Shown here: piece after piece, positions 1 through 8,018 of the stretch
Layout of the letters: every line of letters starts with the position of its first letter
Numbering within the stretch: the first letter of the stretch is position 1
NCBI RefSeq assembly: GCF_003479805.1
Contig: NZ_QUHV01000014.1
Location: 39,998-60,457 of the forward strand
Source of the DNA: Collinsella sp. AF08-23
GTDB taxonomy: Bacteria; Actinomycetota; Coriobacteriia; Coriobacteriales; Coriobacteriaceae
Reading direction: 5' to 3'
Length of the DNA: 20,460 bases
The notes under the pieces: model-generated
What the model was told of the DNA's origin: nothing
Databases searched by the model: none
Seen by the model: the letters and a program-made list of their open reading frames with translations, nothing else
Translations under genes and position numbers: made by a program

Positions 1-63
1 CGGCCCCCTCCCGCAATCCCATCGCATCCCGCAACCCGATCTTTACGTCATAATGAAGGAAAA

Positions 64-2964
64 ATGCCTTATAGAACGGACCTGCCCATGCCAGACGCAT
101 CCAAGCAGCTTGAATCTCAAAACGCCTTCGACCCCTTCGCCCACGGGTCGCTTGGTTCGCTTGCCCCAAGCTGGTGGGAGCCCGAGGCTGCGGACACCAG
201 CGGCAACACAACCGATGAGTACGCTGACGGGCAAGGTCCCTTCGACAGCGACGACGCCCCTGTCGCACGGACCTGTTCTCCCGGATCCGAACTCGAACCT
301 TGGCTCACGTCAGAAAAAGCCTACGAACGCTTCATCGACTGGGTTGCCGCACGTGGCATCGACCTCTGGCCGCATCAGGAGGACGCGCTGTTCGCCCTGG
401 CTGCAGGTAGCAACGTCATCCTCGGCACGCCTACCGGTTCCGGCAAATCGCTCGTCGCGCTCGGTATGATGTTCATGGCAATGGCGAGCGGTCAGCGTGC
501 ATACTACACCGCCCCCATCAAGGCCCTCGTCAGCGAGAAGTTCTTCTACCTGGTCGATATCCTGGGCCGCGACAACGTCGGCATGATCACCGGCGATTCG
601 CATATCAACACCGGTGCCCCCATCATCTGCTGCACTGCCGAGATCCTTGCCAACCAGGCGCTGCGCGAGGGAGAGGACACCGACGTCGGTTGCGTCGCCA
701 TGGACGAGTTCCATTTCTTCTCCGACCCCGACCGCGGCTGGGCCTGGCAGGTTCCCCTGCTCACGCTGCCCCACGCGCAATTCCTGCTCATGAGTGCGAC
801 CCTGGGCGACATGACCGCCATCGGCCAGACCCTTAACCGCACAACAGGCCGCGACCTCGAGCTCATCGCCGACGCCCCGCGACCCATCCCGCTTTCTTAC
901 GAGTACGTCAAAACCGCGCTCGAGGGCACTGTGGAGCTGGCACTTCGCCAAGGGGACTCCCCGCTCTACATCGTGCACTTCTCGCAAGACGCCGCCCTGC
1001 AGTCTGCCCGCTCGCTCGCCAGCTACGGCGTCGCCAGTAAAGAGCAGCGCGAGGCCATCAAGGAGGCGATCAAGGGCGGGCGCTTCACCACGGCGTTCGG
1101 CAAGACCTTGAAGCACCTCATCTCCAGTGGCGTCGGGCTCCATCACGCCGGCATGCTGCCGCGCTACCGCCTGCTCGTCGAAAAGCTTGCGCAGCAGGGC
1201 CTTCTGCCCGTCATCTGCGGCACCGACACCCTGGGTGTGGGCATCAACGTGCCCATCCACACCGTCCTGCTCACCGGCCTCACCAAATTCGACGGTCGCA
1301 AGCAGCGCCGCCTGCGCTCACGCGAATTCCACCAAATCGCCGGGCGCGCGGGGCGGTCGGGCTTTGACACCGAGGGCGTCGTCATCGCCGAGGCACCCGA
1401 GTTCGAGATCGAGAACCACAAAGCCGAGCTCAAGGCCATGGGCGACCCCAAGAAGATGAAGAGGCTCAAGAAGAAGAAGCCGCCGGAGGGCTTTGTCACC
1501 TGGAACGAGGCGACCTTCACGCGCCTCATCGAAAGTGAACCGGAGATGCTCAAGCCGAGGCTGCGCATCACGCACTCCGTGGTGCTCGCCGAGGTCGAGC
1601 AGGGCGGTGACGCCTGGGGCCGCGTCCTCGAGCTGATCGAGGCATCCCTGCAGACCCCGGAGGAGAAGGCGAAGCTCAAGCTCCGGGCTGCCGAGATCTT
1701 TGCCACGCTCATCGATGCGGGCGTTGTGGTGCGCGAAGCCTGCGGAACCGAGGCGGACGCCGATAACGGCATCGGGAGCGACAAGACGGTCTCGCTCACC
1801 GAGGCCCCAAAGAACATAGATGCACTCAGGGCACTCGACGCCACGGCCAATGAGGATGACGGCGCGGACGACAACGACGGTCGACCGCTCGGCGATACGA
1901 ACGCCGCAACTGGTCACCCCCTCGACGGGCCGGCAGCTTATTACCTCACGGTCGACCTGCCCGAGGACTTCGCCCTCGACCAGCCGCTCTCCCCGTTTTT
2001 GCTCGCCGCGCTCGAACTGCTCGATCCCGAGAGCCCCACGTACACGCTCGACCTCATCTCGATGGTCGAGGCGACCCTCGAGGACCCCAAGCAAATCTTG
2101 CGCGCGCAGGAGCGACGTGCCCGCGACGCTGCCATGAGCGCCATGAAGGCCGAGGGCGTGGACTTCGAAGAGCGCCTGGACCGCCTCGAGGACGTCAGCT
2201 ACCCCAAGCCGCTCGAGGACATGCTCGAGGTCGCGTTCGCGAAGTACTGCGCGCAGGTGCCCTGGGCGAACGACTACGAGCTCAGCCCCAAGTCCGTGCT
2301 GCGCGACATGCTCGAAACGGGCTGCGACTTCAAGAGCTACATCGCCCAGTACAAGATCGCTCGCTGCGAGGGCATTCTTCTACGCTACCTCACCGAGGCC
2401 TACCGCTCGCTCGACCGCACCGTGCCGGTCGAGCGCGGGACGGAAGAGCTCGACGATATCGTCTCGTGGCTGGGCCTCGTCGTGCGTTCGGTCGACTCCA
2501 GCCTGGTGGACGAATGGGAGAACGCCGGAGCGGCGCCCGGAGCGGCACCGCTCAAGCGAACCGACGAGGTGGTAGCCGACCGCCGCGGCATGACGCTCAT
2601 GGTCCGCAACGCTTTGTTCCAGCGCGTGCGCCTCGCCGCTCTCGATAAGGCCGCCGAACTCGGAGCCCTCGACGAGGACTGGGGCTTCGGCGAGTTCCGC
2701 TGGGGCCGCGTGCTCGATGCGTTCTACGGGGCCCACGAGGACCTGCTCACCGATGCCGATGCACGATCGGCCGCGTTCCTCGAGATCGATGATTCTGACG
2801 AACTCAGCGAGCACGTCTGGCATGTGCACCAGATCTTCCACGACTCGGACGGCGACCACGACTTCGGCATCATGGCCGACGTCGATCTGGACGCCACGCA
2901 GGACGGCGATGGCATCGTTTTCAAGAATTACCGCGCAGGGTCCTTCGAAGACCTCGCCGACTGA
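64..2964 (+). CDS. SKI2-like DEAD/DEAH RNA helicase with DUF3516-type C-terminal region
   Basis: This 966-residue protein is a superfamily 2 helicase that most likely unwinds structured RNA in the cytoplasm using ATP. Visible motifs are Walker A GTPTGSGKS (121-129), a DEFH Walker B box (214-217), SAT (244-246) and motif VI QxxGRAGR (424-431). After a Lys-rich stretch, the C-terminal half resembles the DUF3516 region fused to such helicases in actinomycetes. Two additions stand out: about 85 low-complexity residues before the helicase core, and an Asp/Ala-rich insertion at roughly residues 558-625. The ATG at 64 is preceded by AAGGA at 56-60; Met9 has no comparable site. The family assignment is recognised from motifs; the RNA substrate is inferred from relatives such as Ski2/Mtr4 and mycobacterial helicases. 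No partner gene is adjacent. Confidence 0.93.
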   Translation: MPYRTDLPMPDASKQLESQNAFDPFAHGSLGSLAPSWWEPEAADTSGNTTDEYADGQGPFDSDDAPVARTCSPGSELEPWLTSEKAYERFIDWVAARGIDLWPHQEDALFALAAGSNVILGTPTGSGKSLVALGMMFMAMASGQRAYYTAPIKALVSEKFFYLVDILGRDNVGMITGDSHINTGAPIICCTAEILANQALREGEDTDVGCVAMDEFHFFSDPDRGWAWQVPLLTLPHAQFLLMSATLGDMTAIGQTLNRTTGRDLELIADAPRPIPLSYEYVKTALEGTVELALRQGDSPLYIVHFSQDAALQSARSLASYGVASKEQREAIKEAIKGGRFTTAFGKTLKHLISSGVGLHHAGMLPRYRLLVEKLAQQGLLPVICGTDTLGVGINVPIHTVLLTGLTKFDGRKQRRLRSREFHQIAGRAGRSGFDTEGVVIAEAPEFEIENHKAELKAMGDPKKMKRLKKKKPPEGFVTWNEATFTRLIESEPEMLKPRLRITHSVVLAEVEQGGDAWGRVLELIEASLQTPEEKAKLKLRAAEIFATLIDAGVVVREACGTEADADNGIGSDKTVSLTEAPKNIDALRALDATANEDDGADDNDGRPLGDTNAATGHPLDGPAAYYLTVDLPEDFALDQPLSPFLLAALELLDPESPTYTLDLISMVEATLEDPKQILRAQERRARDAAMSAMKAEGVDFEERLDRLEDVSYPKPLEDMLEVAFAKYCAQVPWANDYELSPKSVLRDMLETGCDFKSYIAQYKIARCEGILLRYLTEAYRSLDRTVPVERGTEELDDIVSWLGLVVRSVDSSLVDEWENAGAAPGAAPLKRTDEVVADRRGMTLMVRNALFQRVRLAALDKAAELGALDEDWGFGEFRWGRVLDAFYGAHEDLLTDADARSAAFLEIDDSDELSEHVWHVHQIFHDSDGDHDFGIMADVDLDATQDGDGIVFKNYRAGSFEDLAD

Positions 2965-3205
2965 CCCGAGTAGGACGGCATACGATTGGCCGTGCACCGG
3001 ACGGCACGCGTCAGCCCGGCGGCGACGGGACCCGAGCGCGGGGGGCACGGCTGCCTCCCGTCCCCGCCGGGAGGTTCACACTGTGTTAAGAAAGGTTTAA
3101 CCCCTCCTTTAGCACTGTGACCGTTCCGTCACGGTAGCGTCATCATCGAGTTAGAAGTGCAGGTCACCATGGGTGTTGTACACATACCGACCATGGAGGA
3201 CCGCC

Positions 3206-4063
3206 ATGCACACCCAAAGACGCCAGCCCGCATACCGCCCCACGCGTGTCTTCGACGGACCCATCGACAGCGGGCGCTTCAGACGCGGGAACGGGCAGGG
3301 CCCGACGGCGGGCGCGGAACAGACGGCAGGCGCAAGGCGCAAGGCGAGCGGCGGGTGCTTCAGGCCCGATAGCGGATTTGATTCCGGTGACGGGCGACGC
3401 GAACGCAAGAGGCAACGAGGGCGCGGTCGGGGCAAGCTCATCCTCGTGGCAGCCCTTGCGCTCGCCGCCCTATTCGTCGCGCAGTCGCTCATCAGAGGAC
3501 GCATAGAAACGCTCACGAGTCCCGTCGCCGGCAAGGGCGAACCGGCGAGCTCCACGCCCGTGGGGGGATGGCGGCAGGGCGAAGTTCCATACCTGTACCA
3601 AACCGATCCTCAATGGTCCGAGGAGCCCTACGCCGGTGGAAACATGCGCGAAAATGGCTGCGGGCCCACGTGCCTGTCCATGGCATACGTCGCGCTAACG
3701 GGAAACACGAATCTCGATCCCACCGCGATGGCTCGCCTCAGTGAGGAACAGGGGCACACCGTTGACGGCATGACCGCATGGACCCTCATGAGCGACGGAG
3801 CGGCTTCAATCGGCCTGAACTCCCGGGAAATCTCAGCATCCGCCGATGCCGTCCGCGCCGAGTTAGAGGCGGGCCACCCCGTCATCTGCAGCGTACGGCC
3901 CGGCGACTTCACGACCACGGGGCATTTCATCGTACTCGCGGGCCTCGCCGAGAACGGACAGGTTACGGTGCGAGACCCCAACAGCGAGCAGAACAGCACG
4001 CACCCCTGGGACCTCGAGCGCATTCTCGCGCAATGCGCCAACCTGTGGGCTTTCAGCCTCTAG
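3206..4063 (+). CDS. Membrane-anchored C39-like cysteine peptidase
   Basis: The 285-residue product has a basic, low-complexity cytoplasmic N-terminus (about 1-76), one transmembrane segment (about 78-95) and an extracytoplasmic papain-like domain of the C39_2 type. The likely catalytic Cys152 lies in NGCGPTCLSM, His240 in TTGHFIVLAG and Asp257 in RDPNS, the usual C39 order. Proteins of this type cleave peptides or cell-surface proteins outside the membrane; no ABC exporter domain is fused, so it is not a bacteriocin-processing transporter. I chose ATG 3206 because GGAGGA at 3195-3200 lies five bases upstream; an in-frame GTG at 3173 would add 11 residues without a good site. The 125 bp after its stop separate it from a convergent kinase gene and show no clear terminator. 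Confidence 0.85.
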   Translation: MHTQRRQPAYRPTRVFDGPIDSGRFRRGNGQGPTAGAEQTAGARRKASGGCFRPDSGFDSGDGRRERKRQRGRGRGKLILVAALALAALFVAQSLIRGRIETLTSPVAGKGEPASSTPVGGWRQGEVPYLYQTDPQWSEEPYAGGNMRENGCGPTCLSMAYVALTGNTNLDPTAMARLSEEQGHTVDGMTAWTLMSDGAASIGLNSREISASADAVRAELEAGHPVICSVRPGDFTTTGHFIVLAGLAENGQVTVRDPNSEQNSTHPWDLERILAQCANLWAFSL

Positions 4064-4188
4064 ACAGACGAGGCGGGACGCATCTGCCCACGGCCGCAGA
4101 GCGGACGCACCGGCCCCGCCGCCGAACGCGCGACACTTTGGACACGGTGCGATTTCAGCTCCACAGCCACGTCGTTGTGAGTTTACGA

Positions 4189-5499
4189 TCACTCAACCAG
4201 AACCATGATGAGCGCACCCCCAAAGAGGATGGCGACGATCACGATGAGGCCGTAGACGGTTTCGCGCAAAACGCCCCATCGCGCCAAGGCGGGACACCTC
4301 TCGCGGATCCTGCGGCGATCGAGCATCAGGTAGGACCCGATGATCAATATGGGATCGATGCAGACGATGTTCTGAACGAACAGGAGCCCCACAGACTTCC
4401 CCGCATCCTGCGGCAAAGGGTTGAAGATCGTGTCGACGCTCATCCACAGCATCGCGGCGAGCATCAGCAGGACCCAGACGTTCCAGGCCCGCCCCATCCA
4501 CGTGGGAACACGGACCGATTGCCTCCGGCTATTTGCAGACTCTCGCAAGACCCTCGTGGACTCTCGCAAGGCGGGAGCTGCGCCGGCCCCTCGCTTTGAC
4601 ACGCCGGCGGGCACACGCCCGGCCGCGGCGGTGACCGCTGCGCCGAAATCCGCAACCGAGCCATACCGGGCAGCGGGATCGAACGCGCACGCAGTTCCTA
4701 TGGCCTGCGCCCATGCGCCTCCGATGCCCCTTTGGGTGCATTCCTCGGCCCCGCAGATATTCGGGGGCTGCTCACCCGTCAGACAGAAATAGAGGATCTT
4801 GCCGAGCGCGTAGACATCGGTGCGTTCGTCGGTCTGCCCGAACCCGAACTGCTCGGGCGGGGCGTAGCATCGCGTGAGGAAATGCGTGGTGTCGGTCGAC
4901 GCATCGGGATTCCACGTGCGCGCACTCCCGAAGTCGATGATGACCGCCTCGCCGCCGCGCATAATCACATTCGTCGGCTTGAGGTCTCGATGGATGATCG
5001 GGCGGTCGAACGCCGTGTGCAGCTCCGTCACCGACCGGCACAAAGTGGGCAGCACCGAGGTGGCGAGCACCTCGCCCGCACCGAGAGCCCGCTCCAACTC
5101 TTCGACCGTACAGCCGTCGACGTGCTCCATCACGACGGTCATCGTGCCGCCGTTACGCGAGCACTCTATCAGTTTTGGGACGCAGGCGAGGCTCATTCCC
5201 TGCTCCTGGGCGCGCCACAGCTCCTCATACGCCCCGCCGACGCCTGAAGAGGCGTCGATGGTTTTGCGGATGTACCTGCCGGCCCTGCCAGCACCCGGAC
5301 ATCCGCGGACCAACTCGGTCGTCTCAAAGTCGGACTGTTTGATCACCCGCTCGACATGCCACGTCGTGGCCTCGGACGCGCGGGACAGGAACACCTCGAG
5401 CTCGTGGCGGAACGTGCCGTCCCCCGGGTTCGAGGCATTGAATGCGGATATGTCTTCGGAATTCCCCATGACCTGCATCATACCAGCGCACGGAGACAT
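4189..5499 (-). CDS. Membrane-bound Ser/Thr protein kinase
   Basis: This 436-residue protein has a complete Hanks-type kinase domain at about residues 45-290 and a C-terminal membrane part. Visible are the ATP-anchoring Lys79 (YIRKT), an alpha-C Glu at 92/93, the catalytic loop HRDLKPTN (170-177), DFG (189-191), an APPEQ activation-segment end (213-217) and DERTDVYALG (224-233). A linker with two LRES-type 7-residue repeats leads to hydrophobic segments at about 340-358, 369-392 and 415-434, so the kinase faces the cytoplasm from the membrane. It has no PASTA or other known sensor domain. The ATG at 5499 directly follows the TAA of the upstream HTH gene; GAGGAG lies about 12 bases upstream. 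Starts at 5481, 5478 or 5469 are possible. Translation is probably coupled to the HTH gene. Confidence 0.9.
   Translation of the reverse strand: MSPCAGMMQVMGNSEDISAFNASNPGDGTFRHELEVFLSRASEATTWHVERVIKQSDFETTELVRGCPGAGRAGRYIRKTIDASSGVGGAYEELWRAQEQGMSLACVPKLIECSRNGGTMTVVMEHVDGCTVEELERALGAGEVLATSVLPTLCRSVTELHTAFDRPIIHRDLKPTNVIMRGGEAVIIDFGSARTWNPDASTDTTHFLTRCYAPPEQFGFGQTDERTDVYALGKILYFCLTGEQPPNICGAEECTQRGIGGAWAQAIGTACAFDPAARYGSVADFGAAVTAAAGRVPAGVSKRGAGAAPALRESTRVLRESANSRRQSVRVPTWMGRAWNVWVLLMLAAMLWMSVDTIFNPLPQDAGKSVGLLFVQNIVCIDPILIIGSYLMLDRRRIRERCPALARWGVLRETVYGLIVIVAILFGGALIMVLVE
4538..4570. repeat. Two 12-bp direct repeats in the kinase linker
   Basis: GACTCTCGCAAG occurs at 4538-4549 and 4559-4570, a 21-bp period. 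On the coding strand it gives two 7-residue units beginning LRES in the linker between kinase domain and membrane segments. A copy-number change would stay in frame. Confidence 0.8.
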
Positions 5500-5919
5500 T
5501 TAGCAGACGGTCTCCTCGCCCAGGCGATACAGTTCCTCGTTCACCTTCTGGAGGCTGCACCCCTGGCCGATGCAAAAGATGATGATTGCATCGCGGCGGA
5601 ATTTGGGGTTGAGGGAGCTCGTCCCGGCGGCTCTGAGCGCCCGGTTCGTCTCGCGCAGGGTGAGTGCCATGGCGAAGGCAATCTGCAGGACCTTGTCGCG
5701 CGAGGGGTTGCGGGCACCCGTGAAGATCTGGTAGCCGAACGTCTCGTTGAGGTCTGCCATGCGCACCACGCGCGAGCGCTTGAGGTGCTTTTTCTCGAGC
5801 ATGTGCCCCAAGAATCCCGCCAGCGTCTCAGCAGGGAATTCGCGCCCGTCGACGAACGCGTCGAGGCTCGGCGCATCCAACAGCTCCTGCAGCACTTCTT
5901 CAGTTAACCGCTCCGTCAT
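5500..5919 (-). CDS. Small helix-turn-helix protein coupled to the kinase
   Basis: The 139-residue product contains an XRE-like helix-turn-helix region at about residues 45-98 (RMADLNETFGYQIFTGARNPSRDKVLQIAFAM), in which the FTGARNPSRDKVL stretch looks like the recognition helix and what follows. A charged N-terminal helix and a C-terminal region with two Cys (116, 121) flank it. The start at 5919 has GGAGG six bases upstream. Its stop codon abuts the kinase start codon, so the two are almost certainly made together. A reasonable inference is that the kinase phosphorylates or otherwise works with this putative DNA-binding protein, but nothing in the sequence proves that. The assignment as an HTH protein is firmer than any regulatory target. 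Confidence 0.8.
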   Translation of the reverse strand: MTERLTEEVLQELLDAPSLDAFVDGREFPAETLAGFLGHMLEKKHLKRSRVVRMADLNETFGYQIFTGARNPSRDKVLQIAFAMALTLRETNRALRAAGTSSLNPKFRRDAIIIFCIGQGCSLQKVNEELYRLGEETVC

Positions 5920-5965
5920 GACCGGCCTCCACTTTCTCCATTCCCATTGTAATCACGTTCTACGC

Positions 5966-5994
5966 AAAGGGGCGCATGCCCGATGCGCCCCTTT
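5966..5994 (-). terminator. Strong hairpin, probable terminator of the DUF4190-like gene
   Basis: A perfect 12-bp stem (AAAGGGGCGCAT with ATGCGCCCCTTT) closes a 5-base loop. It lies between the stop at 6116 and the start at 5919, both leftward. The U tract is only the three Ts of the stem, so termination is likely but not certain; it may act in both directions. Confidence 0.7.
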
Positions 5995-6115
5995 GGCCCA
6001 AATCACCGCCACGTTCCGATCGATGCGATTATGCCGGGACTTTCGCCAGGCACCTCACATGTGCCGAGGTTCCCCACACCCGCGCGAATTCCCAGCGGCA
6101 CCCCGTTCAAACCGC

Positions 6116-6850
6116 TTAGGCTATCGCCCAAGTCGCAGCGGGCTTGTCGGCAAATGGCGAAGAATAATACAGGATGCTCGAGACATCGCCCTCGAAGTAC
6201 ACATAGCCGCTCACCGTGCCTCCCGCCGACAGGTCACCAAAGGAAAGCTCTTCGGTCGCCTCGGAATAATACGTATTATCGCCCTGGACGCCGTTCGCGC
6301 TCTCCCCCTTCCAGTCGTACGAGTTGAACGATAGCTTTTCATCGCTGTTGTTCGTGTAGGTGACGCGCACACCGGTCATGGCGGTGCCATCGTAATTGGT
6401 GAGGCCCGGCGTGACCTCGTCCACCGAAACCGTCATGCCGTTGGACAGCTCGACCGAAGCTCCCACGGCGAGCTTCTCATCAGCAGACGACGTAGGCTCA
6501 TCATCGCTGGAATCATCGTCCTCAGAGGCATCGTCCTTTGAAGACTGCACGGCCTTCGGGCCGTTCACGGCGTCGTCGATTGCAGCGCTATACATGCTCT
6601 GGCTACCCAAAACAGCTGCAACGGAAACGATGTTCACCACAATCGCGGCGATGGCGAGGCCCTTGCCCGCGCGCTTTCCACGCAGGCAAGACACAAGCCC
6701 GGCAATGGCGAGCACGGCGCCGACGAGCGCCATGAAGAACGACACGTTGTTGATGATCGGCAGCAAGGACGTGAGGAGCGCGATGATTCCGAGCACCAAC
6801 CCGGCAATGGCGATCCCGGAACGCGGCTGTTTTACCTGATTATTTTCCAC
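6116..6850 (-). CDS. DUF4190-like membrane protein with DUF4352-like extracellular domain
   Basis: This 244-residue protein has hydrophobic segments at about 12-32, 35-55 and 64-82. The first two resemble the DUF4190 membrane module (SGIAIAGLVLGIIALL, with Gly-rich turns). An acidic Ser/Asp linker (about 103-125) leads to a C-terminal beta-rich domain of about 115 residues resembling the DUF4352/telokin-like fold (AVGASVELSNGMTVSVDEV). It is probably displayed on the cell surface; a function cannot be named. The start is GTG at 6850, supported by GGGAGGG six bases upstream. It is transcribed alone, with a hairpin downstream at 5966-5994. Expansion of the acidic linker is common in surface proteins and gives no further clue. 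Confidence 0.8.
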   Translation of the reverse strand: MENNQVKQPRSGIAIAGLVLGIIALLTSLLPIINNVSFFMALVGAVLAIAGLVSCLRGKRAGKGLAIAAIVVNIVSVAAVLGSQSMYSAAIDDAVNGPKAVQSSKDDASEDDDSSDDEPTSSADEKLAVGASVELSNGMTVSVDEVTPGLTNYDGTAMTGVRVTYTNNSDEKLSFNSYDWKGESANGVQGDNTYYSEATEELSFGDLSAGGTVSGYVYFEGDVSSILYYSSPFADKPAATWAIA

Positions 6851-6930
6851 GTTTTCCCTCCCATGACAGCGACCTATCCCTCAAGTCGCCTCGACACCCC
6901 CCATTATTTACACCTCTGCCGGGGATTTCA

Positions 6931-6945
6931 TTAGCTGCGAGCTAA
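6931..6945. promoter_or_regulatory. Palindrome in the divergent intergenic region
   Basis: TTAGCT-GCG-AGCTAA is a perfect 6+6 inverted repeat between the leftward DUF4190-like gene and the rightward NifX-like gene. Its size and position suit an operator. No regulator can be named. Confidence 0.35.
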
Positions 6946-7042
6946 GGCCTCGACATGCGGAGCGAGCGGAAACGCGTTACCATGGGTGTCGGTTTATCTT
7001 CACCGCGCGTCAATGGACGTGCCCGGAAAGGTGGTTTTGCAC

Positions 7043-7405
7043 ATGAAGCTCGCAGTTCCCTCCATTGGCAAAGGCGGCTTTGACGCCCAGCGTTCCGCGC
7101 ATTTTGGCCACGCCGACTGCTTCACCATCCTGAACATCGAGGACGGCAAGGTCTCCGTCGAGGGTACCATCGCCAATCCCCCTCACGAAGAGGGCGGCTG
7201 CATGCGGCCCGTGCGTATCCTCTCCGAGGCCGGTATCGACGCCATCGTGGCCGTAGGCATGGGCATGCGCCCCATGCAAGGCTTTGCCGCCGCGGGCATC
7301 ACCGTCCTGCACGATGCTGAGTCCGCGACCGTGGGAGCCGCCGCCGAGCGCATCGCCACTGGGCGGCTCGACGCTATGGGGCCCGAGCACGCCTGTCACC
7401 ACTAG
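7043..7405 (+). CDS. NifX/NafY-like (dinitrogenase iron-molybdenum cofactor family) protein
   Basis: The 120-residue product matches the Fe-Mo cofactor-binding family pattern. It starts with MKLAVPS, then SAHFGHADCF near residue 19, NPPHEEGGC at about 44-52, the signature VGMGMRP, and a C-terminal His/Cys tail (EHACHH). Members bind or carry metal clusters; in organisms without nitrogenase they are widespread and of unknown substrate. The start at 7043 has AAAGGTGG about eight bases upstream; an upstream in-frame start at 6986 lacks a site. No nif genes are present, so a nitrogen-fixation role is not implied. A ModD-like gene lies about 3.5 kb away, but the two are separated by other genes and need not be linked in function. 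Confidence 0.88.
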   Translation: MKLAVPSIGKGGFDAQRSAHFGHADCFTILNIEDGKVSVEGTIANPPHEEGGCMRPVRILSEAGIDAIVAVGMGMRPMQGFAAAGITVLHDAESATVGAAAERIATGRLDAMGPEHACHH

Positions 7406-7532
7406 AAGACCGAGGGTAATTCCGCCCACAGTCGTTCAGGTCTCGTGCCGTTCGCACAAACAGCGATTCAATCAGGGACGAGCGCAGCAATCTGCGATAC
7501 CCGCCCCGATTCCTTTATCGATGGGAGTTTCC

Positions 7533-7841
7533 ATGGCGAGCAACAAGCGCTCAGCGCGCGCCAAGCAACGAGCGGCATTCGAGGCCGGCCTTGAGGACGG
7601 CTTGAGCGCTGGCGGCATGGACGACCTCTTTGCTCGCGAACATGCACGCGAAGAACGAATCGACGCTGAACATGACGCAGCCCTCCGCCACAAGGCTTGC
7701 GAGTCAAAGAACCGCTACGCGAGCCGCCCCGAGGCAGAAGCGGCCCTGATTTCCTGCGAGGAACACGGGAGACGCGGGCTCTCGATATACCGCTGCCCGT
7801 ATTGCAATGGCTGGCACCTCACGAGCCACGCGCGGAACTGA
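7533..7841 (+). CDS. Small conserved protein with zinc-ribbon-like C-terminus
   Basis: This 102-residue protein has a charged, Ala/Arg/Glu-rich helical N-terminal part and a C-terminal segment KNRYASRPEAEAAL...YRCPYCNGWHLT. The CPYCNGWH stretch, with Cys75 of LISCEEHG upstream, suggests a metal-binding knuckle. Short proteins ending in the same pattern are found in actinobacteria and their phages, but no function is known to me. The ATG at 7533 is set by GGGAG at 7524-7528 with a five-base spacer; Met at 7524 overlaps that site and is unlikely. It lies between the NifX-like gene and the ABC-F gene; the 177 bp after it carry a promoter-like sequence, so the ABC-F gene is probably separately transcribed. 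Confidence 0.72.
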   Translation: MASNKRSARAKQRAAFEAGLEDGLSAGGMDDLFAREHAREERIDAEHDAALRHKACESKNRYASRPEAEAALISCEEHGRRGLSIYRCPYCNGWHLTSHARN

Positions 7842-7855
7842 CGGATTACCCCGCG

Positions 7856-7885
7856 TTGCCTGCATGGTAGACGGCGTGCTACACT
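7856..7885 (+). promoter_or_regulatory. Candidate promoter of the ABC-F gene
   Basis: TTGCCT (7856-7861) and TACACT (7880-7885) are separated by 18 bases, each matching four of six consensus positions. Transcription would begin near 7892 and give a leader of about 125 bases before the ABC-F start. Based on consensus matching only. Confidence 0.4.
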
Positions 7886-7951
7886 CCAAATCGCCCGCCC
7901 GATGGATTCGGGCTCCATGCGAGGGCACCTCCGCGAAGAGACAAGGCGACC

Positions 7952-8018
7952 ATGCGCTTTTAGACATCCCCATCAACCGACCCGTTGACCTCCGATAGAA
8001 CAAGGAGGGGATGTCTTC
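7952..8018 (+). promoter_or_regulatory. Putative translational attenuator with a 3-codon leader ORF
   Basis: AGACATCCCC (7962-7971) is the perfect complement of GGGGATGTCT (8007-8016), which covers the end of the Shine-Dalgarno stretch and the bases just before the ABC-F start. A small hairpin TCAAC/GTTGA (7973-7977, 7984-7988) sits in the loop. A competing pairing CCTCC (7989-7993) with GGAGG (8004-8008) also hides the Shine-Dalgarno sequence. Immediately upstream an ORF of ATG-CGC-TTT-TAG (Met-Arg-Phe, 7952-7963), with AAGG five bases before it, ends inside the first strand. A ribosome stalled there would cover that strand and could free the ABC-F start. ABC-F resistance genes are known to be controlled this way in other bacteria; here it is an inference from pairing and position. 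Confidence 0.5.

Noticed and set aside
3054..3074. Hairpin CCTCCCG/CGGGAGG after the helicase gene
   Set aside because: It has a 7-bp stem but no following T tract, so I could not support it as a terminator. The nearby CACTGTG direct repeats (3079-3085, 3113-3119) were also too short to call.
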